Counted from the stretch's first letter, positions 1-9,812 are shown. The stretch is DNA of 64,000 bases from Alsobacter metallidurans (GCF_014636935.1 NZ_BMES01000003.1:434001-498000); one strand, 5' to 3'. The notes: a model not told the origin generated them from the letters alone. Program-made: numbers and translations.

Positions 1-1
1 T

Positions 2-271
<270 letters not shown>

Positions 272-298
272 GCCGCTTCCTGGCAGGAGTTATCACCA

Positions 299-1771
299 AT
301 GAAGTTGTCTACCACAGTCAGGGCGAGCGTGTTTGGGGCGTCGCTCGCCGTGCTGACGAGCACCGCCGCGTTTGCGGCCGATGCGCCGGTCCCCAACAAG
401 GGCGACACGGCCTGGATGCTCATCGCCACCGCCCTCGTGCTGATGATGTCGGTCCCGGGGCTCGCCCTGTTCTATGGCGGCCTGGTCCGCACCAAGAACA
501 TGCTGGCGGTGCTGACCCAGGTCTTCGCCATCGTGTCGATCGTGGCCCTGCTGTGGGTGTTCTACGGCTACTCGCTCGCTTTCACGAACGGCGGCGGCCT
601 GAATGATTTCGTCGGCGGCTTCTCCAAGGCCTTCCTGAAGGGCGTCGACACCAACGCGGTTGCGGCCACCTTCTCCAACGGAGTCGTGATCCCCGAACTG
701 GTCTACATGGCCTTCCAGATGACGTTCGCGTGCATCACGCCGGCCCTGATCGTCGGCGCCTTCGCGGAGCGGATCAAGTTCTCGGCCCTGATCGCCTTCG
801 TGGTGCTTTGGGTCACGTTCATCTACTTCCCGATCGCCCATATGGTCTGGTACTGGGGCGGCCCGGACGCCATCGGCGACGCCGCCAAGGCTGTTGCGGC
901 GGCTGGCGCTGACGCGGCTGCGAAGACCGCCGCCGAAGCCAAGCTCGCCGAGGTCACGGCCGACGCCGGCATGATCTTCAAGTGGGGCGCTCTCGACTTC
1001 GCGGGCGGCACCGTGGTGCACATCAACGCCGGCATCGCGGGCCTGGTTGGCTGCATCCTGATCGGCAAGCGCGTCGGCTACGGCAAGGAGCTGATGGCTC
1101 CCCACTCGCTGACGATGACGATGATCGGCGCCTCCCTCCTGTGGGTCGGCTGGTTCGGCTTCAACGCCGGCTCAAACCTCGAAGCCAACGGCACCACCGC
1201 GCTGGCCTTCGTGAACACCTTCGTGGCTACCGCGGCCGCGGCCGTGTCCTGGCTCTTCGTGGAATGGATGGCCAAGGGCAAGCCCTCGCTGCTCGGCATG
1301 GTTTCGGGCGCGGTCGCGGGCCTGGTCGCCATCACGCCGGCTTCGGGCTTCGCGGGTCCGATGGGCTCCATCGTCCTCGGCCTCGCGGCCGGAGCGCTCT
1401 GCTTCTTCTTCTGCTCCACGGTCAAGAACGCCATCGGGTACGACGACTCGCTGGACGTCTTCGGTGTCCATTGCGTCGGCGGCATCCTGGGCGCCATCGC
1501 GACCGGCATCCTGGTGTCTCCGGATCTCGGCGGCACCGGCCTGGTGGACTACGCGGCCAAGCCCGGCGAAGCCGCTCCCGGCGAATACGTCATGGCCACG
1601 CAGGTCTTCGCCCAGCTCAAGGCGGTCGGCCTCACCCTGGTGTGGTCGGGCGTCGGCTCCGCAATCCTCTACAAGGTCGTGGATGTGATCTTCGGCCTGC
1701 GCGTCACGCAGGAAAAGGAGCGCGAGGGTCTCGACATCGCCGAGCACGGCGAGCGCGCCTACAACTACTGA
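299..1771 (+). CDS. amtB: Ammonium transporter AmtB
   Basis: Trimeric inner-membrane ammonium channel of 490 residues. An N-terminal signal peptide (about residues 1-26, ending AFA) precedes eleven predicted membrane helices. The twin pore histidines are visible: His241 in GGTVVHINAG and His391 in FGVHCVGGI (equivalent to E. coli His168 and His318). Between HMVWYWGG and ALDFAGG (about residues 189-231) there is an Ala-rich insertion compared with E. coli AmtB, apparently a periplasmic loop extension. It follows glnK closely, so GlnK is the probable cytoplasmic gate. A clear intrinsic terminator lies 43 bp downstream, closing the glnK-amtB operon. Confidence 0.97.
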   Translation: MKLSTTVRASVFGASLAVLTSTAAFAADAPVPNKGDTAWMLIATALVLMMSVPGLALFYGGLVRTKNMLAVLTQVFAIVSIVALLWVFYGYSLAFTNGGGLNDFVGGFSKAFLKGVDTNAVAATFSNGVVIPELVYMAFQMTFACITPALIVGAFAERIKFSALIAFVVLWVTFIYFPIAHMVWYWGGPDAIGDAAKAVAAAGADAAAKTAAEAKLAEVTADAGMIFKWGALDFAGGTVVHINAGIAGLVGCILIGKRVGYGKELMAPHSLTMTMIGASLLWVGWFGFNAGSNLEANGTTALAFVNTFVATAAAAVSWLFVEWMAKGKPSLLGMVSGAVAGLVAITPASGFAGPMGSIVLGLAAGALCFFFCSTVKNAIGYDDSLDVFGVHCVGGILGAIATGILVSPDLGGTGLVDYAAKPGEAAPGEYVMATQVFAQLKAVGLTLVWSGVGSAILYKVVDVIFGLRVTQEKEREGLDIAEHGERAYNY

Positions 1772-1814
1772 GACGCGTCGGAGGGCGCTTTTTCCCTCCA
1801 TTCCTCCCTGAACT

Positions 1815-1849
1815 GGGCGGCAGGCATTCCCTGCCGCCCTTTTTCTTTT
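1815..1849 (+). terminator. Intrinsic terminator of glnK-amtB
   Basis: Perfect 10-bp GC-rich stem (1815-1824 with 1830-1839), 5-nt loop, then a T-tract TTTTTCTTTT at 1840-1849. It lies directly after amtB on the plus strand. Confidence 0.92.
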
Positions 1850-1888
1850 GTGGCTGCGCCACACGCCGGCTCAGCCGGGCCCCGATGG

Positions 1889-1904
1889 TTAAGCCACCTT
1901 TAAC
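1889..1904 (+). promoter_or_regulatory. CtrA-binding box upstream of ftsK
   Basis: Sequence matches the full CtrA consensus TTAA-N7-TTAAC (TTAA at 1889-1892 and TTAAC at 1900-1904). A GANTC (CcrM methylation) site, GAATC, lies at 1922-1926. CtrA boxes usually cover the -35 region, which would place transcription start near 1930-1940. That argues for ftsK translation starting at ATG 1980 rather than the upstream in-frame GTG at 1920. Binding is inferred, not shown. Confidence 0.7.
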
Positions 1905-1979
1905 CGGGCGCTCCCTACGGTGAATCACCCGGCCTGCGCGCATGCGCGGGTCGCCCCCCATTGTGTGTGGACCCGGCGA

Positions 1980-4643
1980 ATGCGGACGACACGAGCGAGC
2001 GGTTCAGGCCTGGACCAACTCTCGGAAGCCCTGCGCGACTTCCTGTGGCGCCGCGCCGCCGAACTCACCGGCTTGATTCTGCTGGCGGTCGCGGCCGCCT
2101 GCGGCCTCGCGCTGGTGACCTGGTCGGTCCAGGATCCGAGCCTGAACCACGCCATCAACGGCCCCGTCCGCAACCTGCTGGGGCGTCCCGGCGCGATCGC
2201 GGCCGACGTGCTGATGCAGATCTTCGGGCTGGCCGCCATTGCGTTGATCGCCCCGCCGGCGCTCGCGGGCGTCCGCCTCCTGTCAGGCCGTCGCCTGCTC
2301 CGCAGCCGCTTGCGCGTGCTGCTCTGGATCCTGGGCGCGACCGCGGCCGCGGGCCTCGCCAGTTCGCTCCCGACGACCGGGCGCTGGCCTCTGCCGACGG
2401 GACTGGGCGGCGTGCTCGGCGACGCCGTCTTGCGCGCCTTCCACGCCGTCCCGGGCCTGAACGGCGGCCTGGCAAGGCTGATCCTCACGATCGCGCTCGG
2501 CGTGCTCGCGATCCTGACCCTGTCGGCCGCCTCCGGGGTAGGCTTCGACAAGGAAGGCGACGCCCGCGCGGAGCCGCGCGAAACGCGTGCGGCCCGCAGC
2601 GACGATTTCGAGGACGACGACCGCACCAGCGAACCCGGCCTCGCGATCGTATCGGTCGGCGCCATCATCCATGGCCTGCTCAGCCTCAAGAGCGCGATGG
2701 CGCGCGCCTGGCGCCGCCGCGCCGCCCGGCCGAGCTTCATGGCCCGCGTGCGCGCCGCCATGCCGGCCCGCGCGCCCGACGATTTCGACGATCTCCTCCC
2801 TGCCCCCGGCGGCCGCGCCGAGCCGGGTTTCGCCCGCGCGGCCGACGGCGGCGAGCGCCCGGCGCCCCGCCGCGAACCGCCGCAGCCCGCCAGCCATGCA
2901 CGTCCGCAGCCGCAGCCGGCGCAGCCCGATGAGGACGACGACGATTACGACGCCGTTCCGGACGGCGAGCCCCTCGACGCCGGCATGGTGATCGACGGGG
3001 TCGCGGCTCCGCGCGTCTCCGCCCCCGCCCCGGCGCCGCGCCCCGGCAAGCGCCTCGCCAAGGAAGCGCAGCCGTCTTTCCTTGACCGCGACGGCTACCA
3101 GCTGCCGCCGCTGGCTTTGCTGTCGGAGCCCAAAAAGACCACCGCTCCCAACATCTCGGCCGACGCGCTGGAGCAGAACGCCCGCCTGCTGGAAGGCGTG
3201 CTGGAGGACTTCGGCGTCCGCGGCGAGATCATCAAGGTCCATCCCGGCCCGGTCGTGACGCTATACGAGCTCGAGCCCGCGCCCGGCATCAAGTCGTCCC
3301 GCGTGATCGGCCTGGCGGATGACATCGCCCGCTCGATGAGCGCGGTGTCGGCCCGCGTGGCCGTGGTGCCCGGCCGCAACGCCATCGGCATCGAGCTGCC
3401 GAACCAGAAGCGCGAGACCGTGTTCCTGCGCGAGTTGCTGGCCTCGGAGGACTTCGAGAAATCCAAGTTCAAGCTGGCGCTGTGCCTCGGCAAGACCATT
3501 GGCGGCGAGCCCGTGATCGCCGAGCTCGCCCGCATGCCGCATCTGCTGGTCGCCGGCACCACCGGCTCGGGCAAGTCGGTCGCCATCAACACCATGATCC
3601 TGTCGCTGCTCTATCGGCTCCAGCCCGAGCAGTGCCGCCTGATCATGGTGGACCCCAAGATGCTCGAACTTTCCGTCTATGACGGCATCCCGCATCTCCT
3701 CACCCCCGTGGTGACGGACCCCAAAAAGGCCGTCGTGGCCCTGAAATGGGCCGTCCGCGAGATGGAGGAGCGCTACAAGAAGATGTCGAAGCTCGGCGTC
3801 CGCAACATCGACGGGTTCAACGTCCGCGTCGTGGAGGCCAAGCAGAAGGGCGAGATCATCACCCGCACGGTGCAGACCGGCTTCGACCGCGAAACCGGCG
3901 AGGCCGTGTACGAGGACGAGATCATGGATCTCGAGCCGCTGCCCTACATCGTCGTGATCGTCGACGAGATGGCGGACCTCATGATGGTGGCCGGCAAGGA
4001 GATCGAAGGCACCATCCAACGCCTCGCCCAGATGGCCCGCGCGGCCGGCATCCACGTGGTGCTGGCGACACAGCGCCCGTCCGTGGACGTCATCACCGGC
4101 ACCATCAAGGCCAACTTCCCCACCCGCATCTCCTTCCAGGTCACCTCCAAGATCGACAGCCGCACCATCCTGGGCGAGATGGGCGCCGAGCAGCTGCTCG
4201 GCCAGGGCGACATGCTCCACATGGCGGGCGGCGGCCGCATCAGCCGCGTTCACGGCCCCTTCGTGTCGGACGACGAGGTCGAGAAGGTCGTCGCCCACCT
4301 CAAGTCCCAGGGCCGGCCGCAATATCTCGAAGCCGTCACGCAGGACGAGGAAGAGGGCGGCGCGACCGAGGACGCCGAGGACGGCGCCGTGTTCGACAAG
4401 GGCGACTTTGGGGCGCCGAGCGGCGACCTCTACGACCAGGCGATCGCGGTGGTGCTGCGCGACAAGAAGGCCTCGACCTCCTATATCCAGCGCCGCCTCC
4501 AGATCGGCTACAATCGCGCCGCCTCGCTCATGGAACGCATGGAGAAGGAGGGCATTGTCGGTGCGGCCAACCATGCGGGCAAACGCGAGATCCTGATCGA
4601 GCAGCCCGCCGGACGTGGCGACGCTCCGTTCGATGAGGATTGA
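1980..4643 (+). CDS. ftsK: DNA translocase FtsK
   Basis: Septum-anchored DNA pump that clears and aligns the terminus and supports XerCD dimer resolution. About 887 residues from ATG 1980. The N-terminal part carries several membrane helices (about residues 25-180). A Pro/Ala/acid-rich linker follows (about 190-370). The RecA-like motor has Walker A GTTGSGKS at about residues 526-533 and Walker [11 protein letters not shown]. The C-terminal winged-helix gamma domain, which reads KOPS sequences, includes [19 protein letters not shown]. An in-frame GTG at 1920 would add 20 residues, but it lies inside the predicted promoter and has no clear ribosome-binding site. Probably CtrA-regulated. Confidence 0.95.
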   Translation: MRTTRASGSGLDQLSEALRDFLWRRAAELTGLILLAVAAACGLALVTWSVQDPSLNHAINGPVRNLLGRPGAIAADVLMQIFGLAAIALIAPPALAGVRLLSGRRLLRSRLRVLLWILGATAAAGLASSLPTTGRWPLPTGLGGVLGDAVLRAFHAVPGLNGGLARLILTIALGVLAILTLSAASGVGFDKEGDARAEPRETRAARSDDFEDDDRTSEPGLAIVSVGAIIHGLLSLKSAMARAWRRRAARPSFMARVRAAMPARAPDDFDDLLPAPGGRAEPGFARAADGGERPAPRREPPQPASHARPQPQPAQPDEDDDDYDAVPDGEPLDAGMVIDGVAAPRVSAPAPAPRPGKRLAKEAQPSFLDRDGYQLPPLALLSEPKKTTAPNISADALEQNARLLEGVLEDFGVRGEIIKVHPGPVVTLYELEPAPGIKSSRVIGLADDIARSMSAVSARVAVVPGRNAIGIELPNQKRETVFLRELLASEDFEKSKFKLALCLGKTIGGEPVIAELARMPHLLVAGTTGSGKSVAINTMILSLLYRLQPEQCRLIMVDPKMLELSVYDGIPHLLTPVVTDPKKAVVALKWAVREMEERYKKMSKLGVRNIDGFNVRVVEAKQKGEIITRTVQTGFDRETGEAVYEDEIMDLEPLPYIVVIVDEMADLMMVAGKEIEGTIQRLAQMARAAGIHVVLATQRPSVDVITGTIKANFPTRISFQVTSKIDSRTILGEMGAEQLLGQGDMLHMAGGGRISRVHGPFVSDDEVEKVVAHLKSQGRPQYLEAVTQDEEEGGATEDAEDGAVFDKGDFGAPSGDLYDQAIAVVLRDKKASTSYIQRRLQIGYNRAASLMERMEKEGIVGAANHAGKREILIEQPAGRGDAPFDED

Positions 4644-4698
4644 GGGAGCTGGCGAAACGGGCCGTGAAACGGCCATACAGGCAGGCTAGACGCAGCGC

Positions 4699-5523
4699 AT
4701 GACCAGCAACGCCCTCTTCATCGCGCTTGTCGGCCTGGTCGGACTCGGCCTCGCCGGCGGTCCTGTGGCCGCCCAATCCGGTGAGCCGCTGACCTTGCCG
4801 ACGCCGGCCGTGACGGCCGCGCCGAAGCCCGCCGCAAAGCCGCCCGCGCCGCGCCGGATCCCGCTCCCGCTGCCTCGTCCGGCCAATCTCGGCGCCGGCG
4901 ACGGCGGTCTCGGCATCGAGCCCGTCCAGGTCGCGGCGGCTGGCCCTGCGCCCACCGTCCAGCTCGCGAAAGCCGAGGCTCCCGCAGATACATCCCAGCG
5001 CGGGATCGTGGAGCGCGCCAACGCGACCCTGAACGCCATGAGTTCGCTCAGCGCGCAATTCGTGCAGGTCGGCCAGAACGGGAAGCGGCTCGAAGGCAAT
5101 CTCTATGTCCAGAAGCCAGGCCGCATGCGCTTCGAGTATCGCGCCGCCCCGATCGAGATCGTCGCGGACGGCTCCTCGGTGGCGATCCGCGATCGCAAGC
5201 TCAACACCCAGGACGTGTACTCGATCGGCCAGACGCCGCTGAAGTTTCTGCTCAAGGAGCGCGTCGACCTGTCGCGCGACACCCGCCTGATCAGCGCCGA
5301 GGCGGAGCCCGACCTGGTCAGCGTCACCGTCGAGGACAAGGCGACCTTCGGCGGGACATCGCGCGTCACGCTGTTCTTCGATCCGAAGTCCTTTGCGTTG
5401 AAGCAGTGGCTCGTCGTGGATCCGCAGGGCTACGAAACCAACGTCACCCTGCGCAATGTCCAGCTTCAGGCGAAGCTCGACCAGAACCTCTTCAACATCA
5501 ACTTCACACGCGTTCTCGAGTAA
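4699..5523 (+). CDS. lolA: Outer-membrane lipoprotein carrier LolA
   Basis: Periplasmic chaperone that takes lipoproteins from LolCDE to the outer membrane. 274 residues: signal peptide at about 1-25 (ends VAAQS), a Pro/Ala-rich segment to about 100, then the LolA beta-barrel fold with the typical start IVERANATLNAMSSLSAQFVQ and the GKRLEGNLYVQKPGRMRFEY stretch. The Pro-rich N-terminal extension makes it longer than E. coli LolA (about 200 residues). It follows ftsK by 55 bp in the same direction; ftsK-lolA linkage is common to Gram-negatives. Confidence 0.9.
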   Translation: MTSNALFIALVGLVGLGLAGGPVAAQSGEPLTLPTPAVTAAPKPAAKPPAPRRIPLPLPRPANLGAGDGGLGIEPVQVAAAGPAPTVQLAKAEAPADTSQRGIVERANATLNAMSSLSAQFVQVGQNGKRLEGNLYVQKPGRMRFEYRAAPIEIVADGSSVAIRDRKLNTQDVYSIGQTPLKFLLKERVDLSRDTRLISAEAEPDLVSVTVEDKATFGGTSRVTLFFDPKSFALKQWLVVDPQGYETNVTLRNVQLQAKLDQNLFNINFTRVLE

Positions 5524-5608
5524 GCGCCCGCCGCGACGGCGCAGCGCTTGCGGCCATGAGGGCAAACCGATACCCCTGCCGAGCTTCTAGCCCGGGAGGA
5601 ACGTCGCT

Positions 5609-6421
5609 TTGCGCCTCAATGTCGCGACCTGGAACATCAACTCCGTTCGCCTGCGCTCCGGCCTGGTCACGCAGTTCTTGCAGGACCACCAACCCGACGT
5701 TCTCTGCCTGCAGGAAACGAAGTGCCCGGACGACCGCTTCCCGCTCGGCGACTTCCGCAAGCTCGGCTACAACCACATCGCGATCCACGGCCAGAAGGGC
5801 TACCACGGCGTCGCCATCGTCTCGCGCCTGCCGTTCGAGGAGCGCGGCTCGAAGGCGTTCTGCGGCAAGAATGACGCCCGCCACATCAGCGTGTCCCTGA
5901 AGGACGCCGGCCCCGCCTCAGGGGTCACGGTGCATAATTTCTACGTGCCGGCTGGCGGCGACATTCCGGACCCCGCGATCAACGAGAAGTTTGCGCACAA
6001 GCTCAGCTTCCTGGACGAGATGCGGGACTGGTGCCACCTGGACAAGCCCAGCGCCGGCAAGGCGATCGTGGTCGGCGACCTGAACGTGGCTCCGCTCGAA
6101 AACGACGTCTGGAGCCACAAGCAGATGCGCGACGTGATCTCCCATACCCCGATCGAGCGCGAGAAGCTTCTTGGCGTCATCGAGTGCGGCGATTGGGTGG
6201 ATGCGATCCGGACGCTCACGCCGGAGCCGGAGCGCGTCTACACCTGGTGGAGCTACCGCGCCAAGGATTGGCAAGCCGCCAACCGCGGCCGTCGTCTCGA
6301 CCATGTCTGGGTGTCGCGCGAACTGGCCGGCAGCCTCGCCGGCAGCGCCATCCTGCGCGAAGCGCGCAGCTGGGAGCGGCCGTCGGACCACGTCCCCGTC
6401 ATGGTTCATCTCGACGTCTGA
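5609..6421 (+). CDS. xthA: Exodeoxyribonuclease III
   Basis: AP endonuclease / 3'-5' exonuclease of base-excision repair, 270 residues, exonuclease-endonuclease-phosphatase fold. Visible catalytic motifs: WNINSVR, LQETKCPD (metal-binding Glu), GDLNVAP (Asp-Asn) and the C-terminal SDHVPV (catalytic His). The start is TTG at 5609, supported by GGGAGGA at 5594-5600 eight bases upstream and by the family N-terminus RLNVATWNINS. The gene runs convergently into the cNMP-binding gene with no gap. Confidence 0.93.
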   Translation: MRLNVATWNINSVRLRSGLVTQFLQDHQPDVLCLQETKCPDDRFPLGDFRKLGYNHIAIHGQKGYHGVAIVSRLPFEERGSKAFCGKNDARHISVSLKDAGPASGVTVHNFYVPAGGDIPDPAINEKFAHKLSFLDEMRDWCHLDKPSAGKAIVVGDLNVAPLENDVWSHKQMRDVISHTPIEREKLLGVIECGDWVDAIRTLTPEPERVYTWWSYRAKDWQAANRGRRLDHVWVSRELAGSLAGSAILREARSWERPSDHVPVMVHLDV

Positions 6422-6907
6422 TCAGCCGCGCTCCTTGGTGAGCGACTGGTCCAGCCGATCGACGTTGAGCAGGCGATATCGCACGGTCGAGAGCCCGGCC
6501 GACGTCACCTGCGCGTGTGCGGCGAGATGCTCGCGCATCGTCTCGGCCGAGTCCGGGAATTCCTGCATCACACGCCGGAAGATTTCGCGCGTGATCCGCA
6601 ATGTTGTGGTCGGCTCGCGCGCCGTCGCGGTGGCGGGCCGTTCGGTGTCGATGATCATCGCGAGTTCGCCAAGCAGCACGCCCGCTTGCACGATCATGGG
6701 AGCGCTCGAATCATCCGCGTTCAGCGCCACGGCTCCGCCGGTCAGAAGATAACCGCCATTCGACACGTCGCCGCGACGGAACAGCACGTTGCCGCTCCGA
6801 AAGCTCCGGCCCTCCGCCGCGAATGCGATGAGTTGCAGCGCCTCGGGCTCCGCGCGGCTGAAAAGCGGCACACGTTGCAGCAGGTCGATGTCGCGCTTGA
6901 GAGACAA
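6422..6907 (-). CDS. Cyclic nucleotide-binding domain protein without HTH
   Basis: 161 residues that cover essentially one cNMP-binding (Crp/Fnr N-terminal) beta-barrel: LFSRAEPEALQLIAFAAEGR, RSGNVLFRRGD, GVLLGELAMIIDTERPATA and REIFRRVMQEFPD. The Crp-type winged helix is absent, so direct DNA binding is not expected. It lies 21 bp downstream of the response-regulator gene on the same strand and is probably cotranscribed. It may act as a small-molecule-responsive partner, but the ligand is unknown. The same pair next to xthA recurs in Rhizobiales as far as I recall. Confidence 0.8.
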   Translation of the reverse strand: MSLKRDIDLLQRVPLFSRAEPEALQLIAFAAEGRSFRSGNVLFRRGDVSNGGYLLTGGAVALNADDSSAPMIVQAGVLLGELAMIIDTERPATATAREPTTTLRITREIFRRVMQEFPDSAETMREHLAAHAQVTSAGLSTVRYRLLNVDRLDQSLTKERG

Positions 6908-6928
6908 TGAGCGTCCAGAAAAGCCGGA

Positions 6929-7615
6929 TCAGGGAAGGAGTTTGTAGCCGCCCGCCTCGGTGACGAGGATCTGCGCGTTGGACGGATCGCGCTCGATCTT
7001 CTGCCGCAGGCGGTAGATGTGGGTTTCCAGCGTATGCGTTGTGACGTTGGAGTTGTACCCCCAGACCTCCGCCAGCAGCACGTCGCGGGTGACCACCTTT
7101 TCGCCCGCCCGGTACAGAAAGCGCAGGATGGCGGTTTCCTTTTCGGTCAGCTTCAGCTTCGAGCCGTTCTCGGCGACCAGCAGCTTGGCGCTTGGCCGGA
7201 ACGTGTAGTGCCCGATCGTGAAGACCGCGTCCTCGCTGGCCTCGTGCTGGCGCAGATGCGCGCGGATGCGGGCCAGCAGCACCGAGAACCGAAACGGCTT
7301 GGCGACGTAGTCGTTGGCCCCGGACTCGAGGCCCAGAACGGTGTCCGACTCCGAATCATGGCCGGTGAGCATGATGATCGGCGACCGAAACCCGTTCCGC
7401 CGCATCAGCTTCACGGCTTCACGGCCATCCATGTCGGGCAGGCCCACGTCCATGAGCGCGAGGTCGACGCGGTCATCCTTCACGAAGGCCAGCGCCTTGG
7501 CGGCGGTGTCGACCGTCTGGGGCGCGAATTCCTCGTGCAAGGCGAGCTGCTCTGCGAGCGCTGAGGCGAGTTCGACGTCGTCGTCGACCACCAGGATGCT
7601 GCGGACGTTCGACAT
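6929..7615 (-). CDS. OmpR-family response regulator (CenR-like)
   Basis: Two-component DNA-binding regulator, 228 residues. The receiver domain (about 1-120) has the acid pocket VVDDD, phospho-acceptor Asp in LALMDVGLPDMDG, Thr in IIMLTGHD and Lys in NDYVAKPF. The C-terminal winged helix ends THTLETHIYRLRQKIERDP. ATG 7615 is chosen because the protein then begins MSNVRSILVVDDD; the open frame extends 30 codons further but overlaps the divergent promoter. The LAEQLALHEEF stretch resembles CenR, the essential envelope regulator of alphaproteobacteria. That assignment is by resemblance only, and no cognate kinase is adjacent. Confidence 0.85.
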   Translation of the reverse strand: MSNVRSILVVDDDVELASALAEQLALHEEFAPQTVDTAAKALAFVKDDRVDLALMDVGLPDMDGREAVKLMRRNGFRSPIIMLTGHDSESDTVLGLESGANDYVAKPFRFSVLLARIRAHLRQHEASEDAVFTIGHYTFRPSAKLLVAENGSKLKLTEKETAILRFLYRAGEKVVTRDVLLAEVWGYNSNVTTHTLETHIYRLRQKIERDPSNAQILVTEAGGYKLLP

Positions 7616-7747
7616 GGCGTTCCGCTGGTTGGCGCTGCAGGAGCGCAGGTTGGCGCCGGACGCGCAAAGATGCTTCAAGTAGCCCAGCCGCGGCCTGCGC
7701 CGCAACCAGCCTCACCCGCTCACGCGGGAGCAAAGCCGGAGGTGACA

Positions 7748-8281
7748 GTGGCACGTGGAGCACCGTTCCGCCATATCCGCGTGATTCGCCGCCCGGGTTG
7801 TCCCCGGCGCGGTGTGTTGATCGCCGGCGGGCTGGTGGTTCCGTGCGCTCTCGGGCGCGGCGGCGTCTCCGCGGCCAAGCGGGAAGGCGATGGCGCCTCG
7901 CCGCGAGCGACGCTGCGACCCCTGCAGGCGTTCTACCGCGCCGATCACGGCCAGCGTCCCCGTTCAAGCCTGCCGCTCAGGCCCATCCGTGAGCGCGATG
8001 GCTGGTGCGACAGCCCACAGGATCGCAACTACAACAGGCCCGTCGCACTGCCCTACCGGGCGAGCTGCGAGGCGATGCGGCGGCCCGACAGGCTCTACGA
8101 CATCGTCGTCGACCTGGACTGGAACCGGCGTCCGGCCGTGCGCGGGCGAGGAAGCGCCATCTTTATGCACGTCGCGCGCCCCGGCTTCCTGCCCACGGAA
8201 GGCTGCATCGCGCTCAGCGCGGCCGTGCTCCGCCGGCTTTTGCCGCGCCTGGGCGCGCAGACGCGCATCACCATCACCTGA
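7748..8281 (+). CDS. L,D-transpeptidase (YkuD-domain) family protein
   Basis: Putative peptidoglycan cross-linking enzyme, 177 residues, one YkuD domain over most of its length. The catalytic pair is visible as His in IFMHVARPGF and Cys in PTEGCIALS, the family HX(n)T-x-GC arrangement. WCDSPQDRNYNRPVALPY is the substrate-groove region of this subfamily. GTG 7748 is chosen because GGAGGT stands at 7738-7743 and the protein then begins at the family N-terminus; the frame is open from ATG 7670. No signal peptide is obvious, so export is uncertain. It is divergent from the response regulator and 14 bp upstream of the HAD gene. Confidence 0.85.
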   Translation: MARGAPFRHIRVIRRPGCPRRGVLIAGGLVVPCALGRGGVSAAKREGDGASPRATLRPLQAFYRADHGQRPRSSLPLRPIRERDGWCDSPQDRNYNRPVALPYRASCEAMRRPDRLYDIVVDLDWNRRPAVRGRGSAIFMHVARPGFLPTEGCIALSAAVLRRLLPRLGAQTRITIT

Positions 8282-8295
8282 GACGAGAGGACCAC

Positions 8296-8970
8296 TTGGC
8301 CAAATCCTGCCTTCTCTTCGACCTGGACGGCACCTTGGTGCACACCGATCCGGTTCACCTGGAAGCCTTCAATGCGATGCTCGCGCCGTTTGGACGCGCC
8401 GTGGACGAGGCGTTTTACCAGCAACACGTGATGGGGCGGCAGAACGCCGCCATCATGCGCGACATCTTTCCGGATCTGCCCGAGGCGGAACACCGGCGTT
8501 TGGCCGACGAAAAGGAAGCCCGCTTCCGGGCGCTCGCCGCCGCCGGCGCGCTGCATCCCCTGCCGGGGCTTCTCGACCTTCTCGCAAAGGCTCACGAGCA
8601 AGACGTCGCTTGCTGTATCGTCACCAATGCGCCGCGCGCCAACGCAAGTCAGATGCTGTCCGCCATCGGCCTGACGGAACGATTCGACGTCATTGTGATC
8701 GGCGACGAACTGGAGCACGCGAAGCCGCATCCGATGCCCTACCTGACCGGCCTTGCCAGGCTGGGCGGCGAGGCGGACCGCTCCGTCGCCTTCGAGGATT
8801 CGCGGTCCGGCATTCAGGCCGCGTCGGCGGCCGGCCTTCCGGTGGTGGGCGTTGCGACCTCGCTGGATGAGCCTGCGCTGCTCGCCGCCGGGGCGTCCCT
8901 GGCCGCGCCCGACTTCACGGATGCGGCCGCGCTTGCGTTGATCCGCGAACGCACGGGCTTGAGGGTCTGA
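8296..8970 (+). CDS. HAD-superfamily phosphatase (phosphoglycolate phosphatase / beta-PGM type)
   Basis: 224-residue haloacid dehalogenase hydrolase with an alpha-helical cap. Motif I is DLDGTLVHTD (nucleophile Asp9, acid Asp11), motif II CIVTNAPRAN, motif III Lys in HAKPHPMPY, and motif IV AFEDSRSGIQAASAAG. The substrate is not predictable from sequence; small sugar phosphates are usual for this subgroup. TTG 8296 is chosen because GAGAGG lies just upstream and the protein then starts right at motif I. It follows the L,D-transpeptidase by 14 bp and is probably cotranscribed. Confidence 0.85.
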   Translation: MAKSCLLFDLDGTLVHTDPVHLEAFNAMLAPFGRAVDEAFYQQHVMGRQNAAIMRDIFPDLPEAEHRRLADEKEARFRALAAAGALHPLPGLLDLLAKAHEQDVACCIVTNAPRANASQMLSAIGLTERFDVIVIGDELEHAKPHPMPYLTGLARLGGEADRSVAFEDSRSGIQAASAAGLPVVGVATSLDEPALLAAGASLAAPDFTDAAALALIRERTGLRV

Positions 8971-9657
8971 TCAGCCCCGGTGACCAAAGATGGCGCTGCC
9001 CACCCGCACATGGGTGGCGCCAAGCTGGATCGCTTCCTCGAAATCCGCGCTCATCCCCATCGAGAGCGTCTTCAGGCCGTTGCGCTGCGCGATCACGCGC
9101 AACAGGGCGAAATGCGGCGACGGAGGCTGGTCGGCCGGCGGAATGCACATCAGGCCTTCGACCTGTAGCTTCCACCGGTCGCGGCACGCCCCCAGAAACG
9201 CATCGACCTCGTGCGGCGCCAAGCCGGCCTTCTGTGGCTCCTCGCCGGTGTTCACCTGCACGAGCAGGCGGGGCGCTCGACCAGTCTTGGCCATCTCTCT
9301 CGGAATCTCCTTGGCGAGTTCCTCGGCCAGGCTGTCGCGATCCACGGTTTCGATCACGTCGAAAAGCTGCACGGCTTCGCGCGCCTTGTTGGACTGCAGC
9401 GGCCCGATGAGGTGAAGCTCGACCCCGGCAAAGCGCTCCCGCAATCCCGGCCATTTCGTCTTGGCTTCCTGGACGCGGTTCTCGCCGAACACCCGCTGCC
9501 CGGCCTCCAGCACGGGCGCAATCTCATCGGCCATGAAGGTCTTCGACACCGCAACCAGCGTTACGGCGTCCTCCGCGCGCCCGGCTTCCAGAGTCGCACG
9601 CGTGATCGCGTGGCGGACTTCGACCAGGCGCTCGCGCGCTCCGCACTCCGTGCCCAT
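8971..9657 (-). CDS. YggS-family PLP homeostasis protein
   Basis: PLP-binding protein (PROSC/YggS) that buffers pyridoxal phosphate and has no known catalytic turnover. 228 residues, an alanine-racemase-like N-terminal barrel alone. Lys39 in LVAVSKTF is the Schiff-base lysine. GENRVQEAKTKW, LHLIGPLQSNKA and LSMGMSADFEEAIQLGATHVRVGSAIFG are the family signatures. ATG 9657 has GGGAG six bases upstream; an in-frame ATG at 9690 would add 11 residues. Convergent with the HAD gene with no gap, divergent from leuS. Confidence 0.92.
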   Translation of the reverse strand: MGTECGARERLVEVRHAITRATLEAGRAEDAVTLVAVSKTFMADEIAPVLEAGQRVFGENRVQEAKTKWPGLRERFAGVELHLIGPLQSNKAREAVQLFDVIETVDRDSLAEELAKEIPREMAKTGRAPRLLVQVNTGEEPQKAGLAPHEVDAFLGACRDRWKLQVEGLMCIPPADQPPSPHFALLRVIAQRNGLKTLSMGMSADFEEAIQLGATHVRVGSAIFGHRG

Positions 9658-9812
9658 GACATCTCCCGTCAGCGGATCGAATGGCGCCATGCCGTTGACC
9701 GCAAAGCTTTATCGTGTCCTAGTCCGGCGCACGCGCGCCGCGCAAGCGGCGCGATCCCACCGCTATTGTCGCCCGCAAGAGGGCAGGCCAAGACGAGGCC
9801 CTTGATACACTC

